A stretch of DNA of 5,791 bases from an uncultured bacterium (GTDB lineage Bacteria; Actinomycetota; Actinomycetes; S36-B12). Shown here piece after piece: positions 5,233-5,791 of this stretch (within the stretch, counting starts at the first letter, position 1; each line of letters begins with the position of its first letter). Under the pieces are notes generated by a model. That model was not told the origin of the DNA. It saw only the letters and a program-made list of their open reading frames with translations, and searched no databases. The position numbers and the translations under genes were made by a program. Location: NCBI GenBank assembly GCA_903908025.1, contig CAIVQM010000383.1, forward strand, positions 1 through 5,791, given 5' to 3'.

Positions 5233-5791
5233 TCAGGCGGTGAGGACGCCGACCCCGAGCAGGACCATGACGAGCAGGCCGAGGCCGACGCGGTAGATGA
5301 CGAACGGCAGGTAGGACTTCGTCGTCAGCCAGCGCATCAGCCACGCGATGACGGCGAACCCGACCGTGAAGGCGATGACGGTCGCAACGATGGTCGGGCC
5401 CCAGGCGACATTGCCATCGTCGCCGATCTTCGTTGCCTCGAAGAGCCCCGACGCGAGAACGGCTGGGACCGCGAGCAGAAATGCGTAGCGGGCTGCGGCC
5501 CCGCGGGTGTAGCCCATTCCGAGGCCCGCGGAGATCGTCGCACCGGAGCGCGAGACCCCCGGGATCAGCGCGAGGGCCTGTGCCAGCCCGAACAGGATGC
5601 CGTCACGCACCGTGATGTCGCGCTCGGTCTTGACGCGAGCGCCGAGCGCGTCAGCGACACCCAGGATCACACCGAAGACGATGAGCATGATGGCTACGAG
5701 CCACAGATTGCGGGCCACCGTCTCGATCTGGTCCGCGAAAAGCAGACCCAGGACGGCGATCGGAATCGTGCCGATCAGCACCAGCCAGCCC
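5233..5791 (-). CDS. uppP: Undecaprenyl-diphosphatase UppP/BacA (5' end off the window)
   Basis: Integral membrane enzyme that dephosphorylates undecaprenyl diphosphate to recycle the lipid carrier for peptidoglycan and other envelope polymers; overproduction gives bacitracin resistance in other bacteria. The frame stays open to the right edge, where GWL precedes the internal GTG at 5781, so the gene continues beyond the window. About 185 of the usual 270-290 residues are present. The second family signature PGVSRSG is encoded at 5542-5562, preceded by FGLAQALALI and followed by GATISAGLGMGYTRGAAARY. Several hydrophobic segments are visible (around visible residues 3-18, 29-46, 96-112, 125-147 and 163-184), as expected for this polytopic family. 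The first signature (EGxTEFLPVSSTGH) lies outside the window. It converges on corA with a 25-base gap and no clear terminator. Confidence 0.95.
   Translation of the reverse strand, partial: GWLVLIGTIPIAVLGLLFADQIETVARNLWLVAIMLIVFGVILGVADALGARVKTERDITVRDGILFGLAQALALIPGVSRSGATISAGLGMGYTRGAAARYAFLLAVPAVLASGLFEATKIGDDGNVAWGPTIVATVIAFTVGFAVIAWLMRWLTTKSYLPFVIYRVGLGLLVMVLLGVGVLTA

Overview
The window is high-GC, densely coded DNA from an actinobacterium. The evidence is a mycothiol-specific cysteine ligase (mshC), three small families found mainly in Actinobacteria (SCO1664-like, DUF3090, MSMEG_4193-like histidine phosphatase), GTG start use, missing Shine-Dalgarno sequences and gaps of only 16-45 bases. 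I cannot place it below the class Actinomycetes. I see no mobile element, RNA gene, CRISPR array, phage gene or base-composition anomaly.

Layout, left to right. (1) 1-804, plus strand: the 3' part of gnd, a short-type decarboxylating 6-phosphogluconate dehydrogenase; its start lies off the left edge. (2) 4139 down to 821, minus strand: a tight four-gene cluster in the order histidine phosphatase (MSMEG_4193 family), DUF3090 protein, SCO1664-family predicted kinase, mshC. The first three genes are joined by two ATGA stop/start overlaps, and mshC follows after 27 bases. (3) 4140-4184: a 45-base divergent intergenic region that must hold the promoters of this cluster and of corA; both transcripts may be leaderless. 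(4) 4185-5207, plus strand: corA, a two-helix GMN-motif divalent metal transporter. (5) 5233-5791, minus strand: the C-terminal two thirds of uppP, undecaprenyl-diphosphatase; its start lies off the right edge.

How the genes fit together. MshC makes the cysteine amide bond of mycothiol, the main low-molecular-weight thiol of these bacteria. Gnd yields reducing equivalents that could feed thiol recycling, but it is convergent with mshC and not co-transcribed. UppP recycles the lipid carrier of peptidoglycan synthesis, and CorA imports Mg2+. The unexplained part is the trio upstream of mshC: a phosphoryl-transfer protein of PI-kinase-like type, a phosphatase/phosphomutase and a small protein with a probable zinc knuckle. 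The trio is a known conserved actinobacterial gene set with no established function. Its translational coupling and its position directly upstream of mshC are the main reason to look again at this window.
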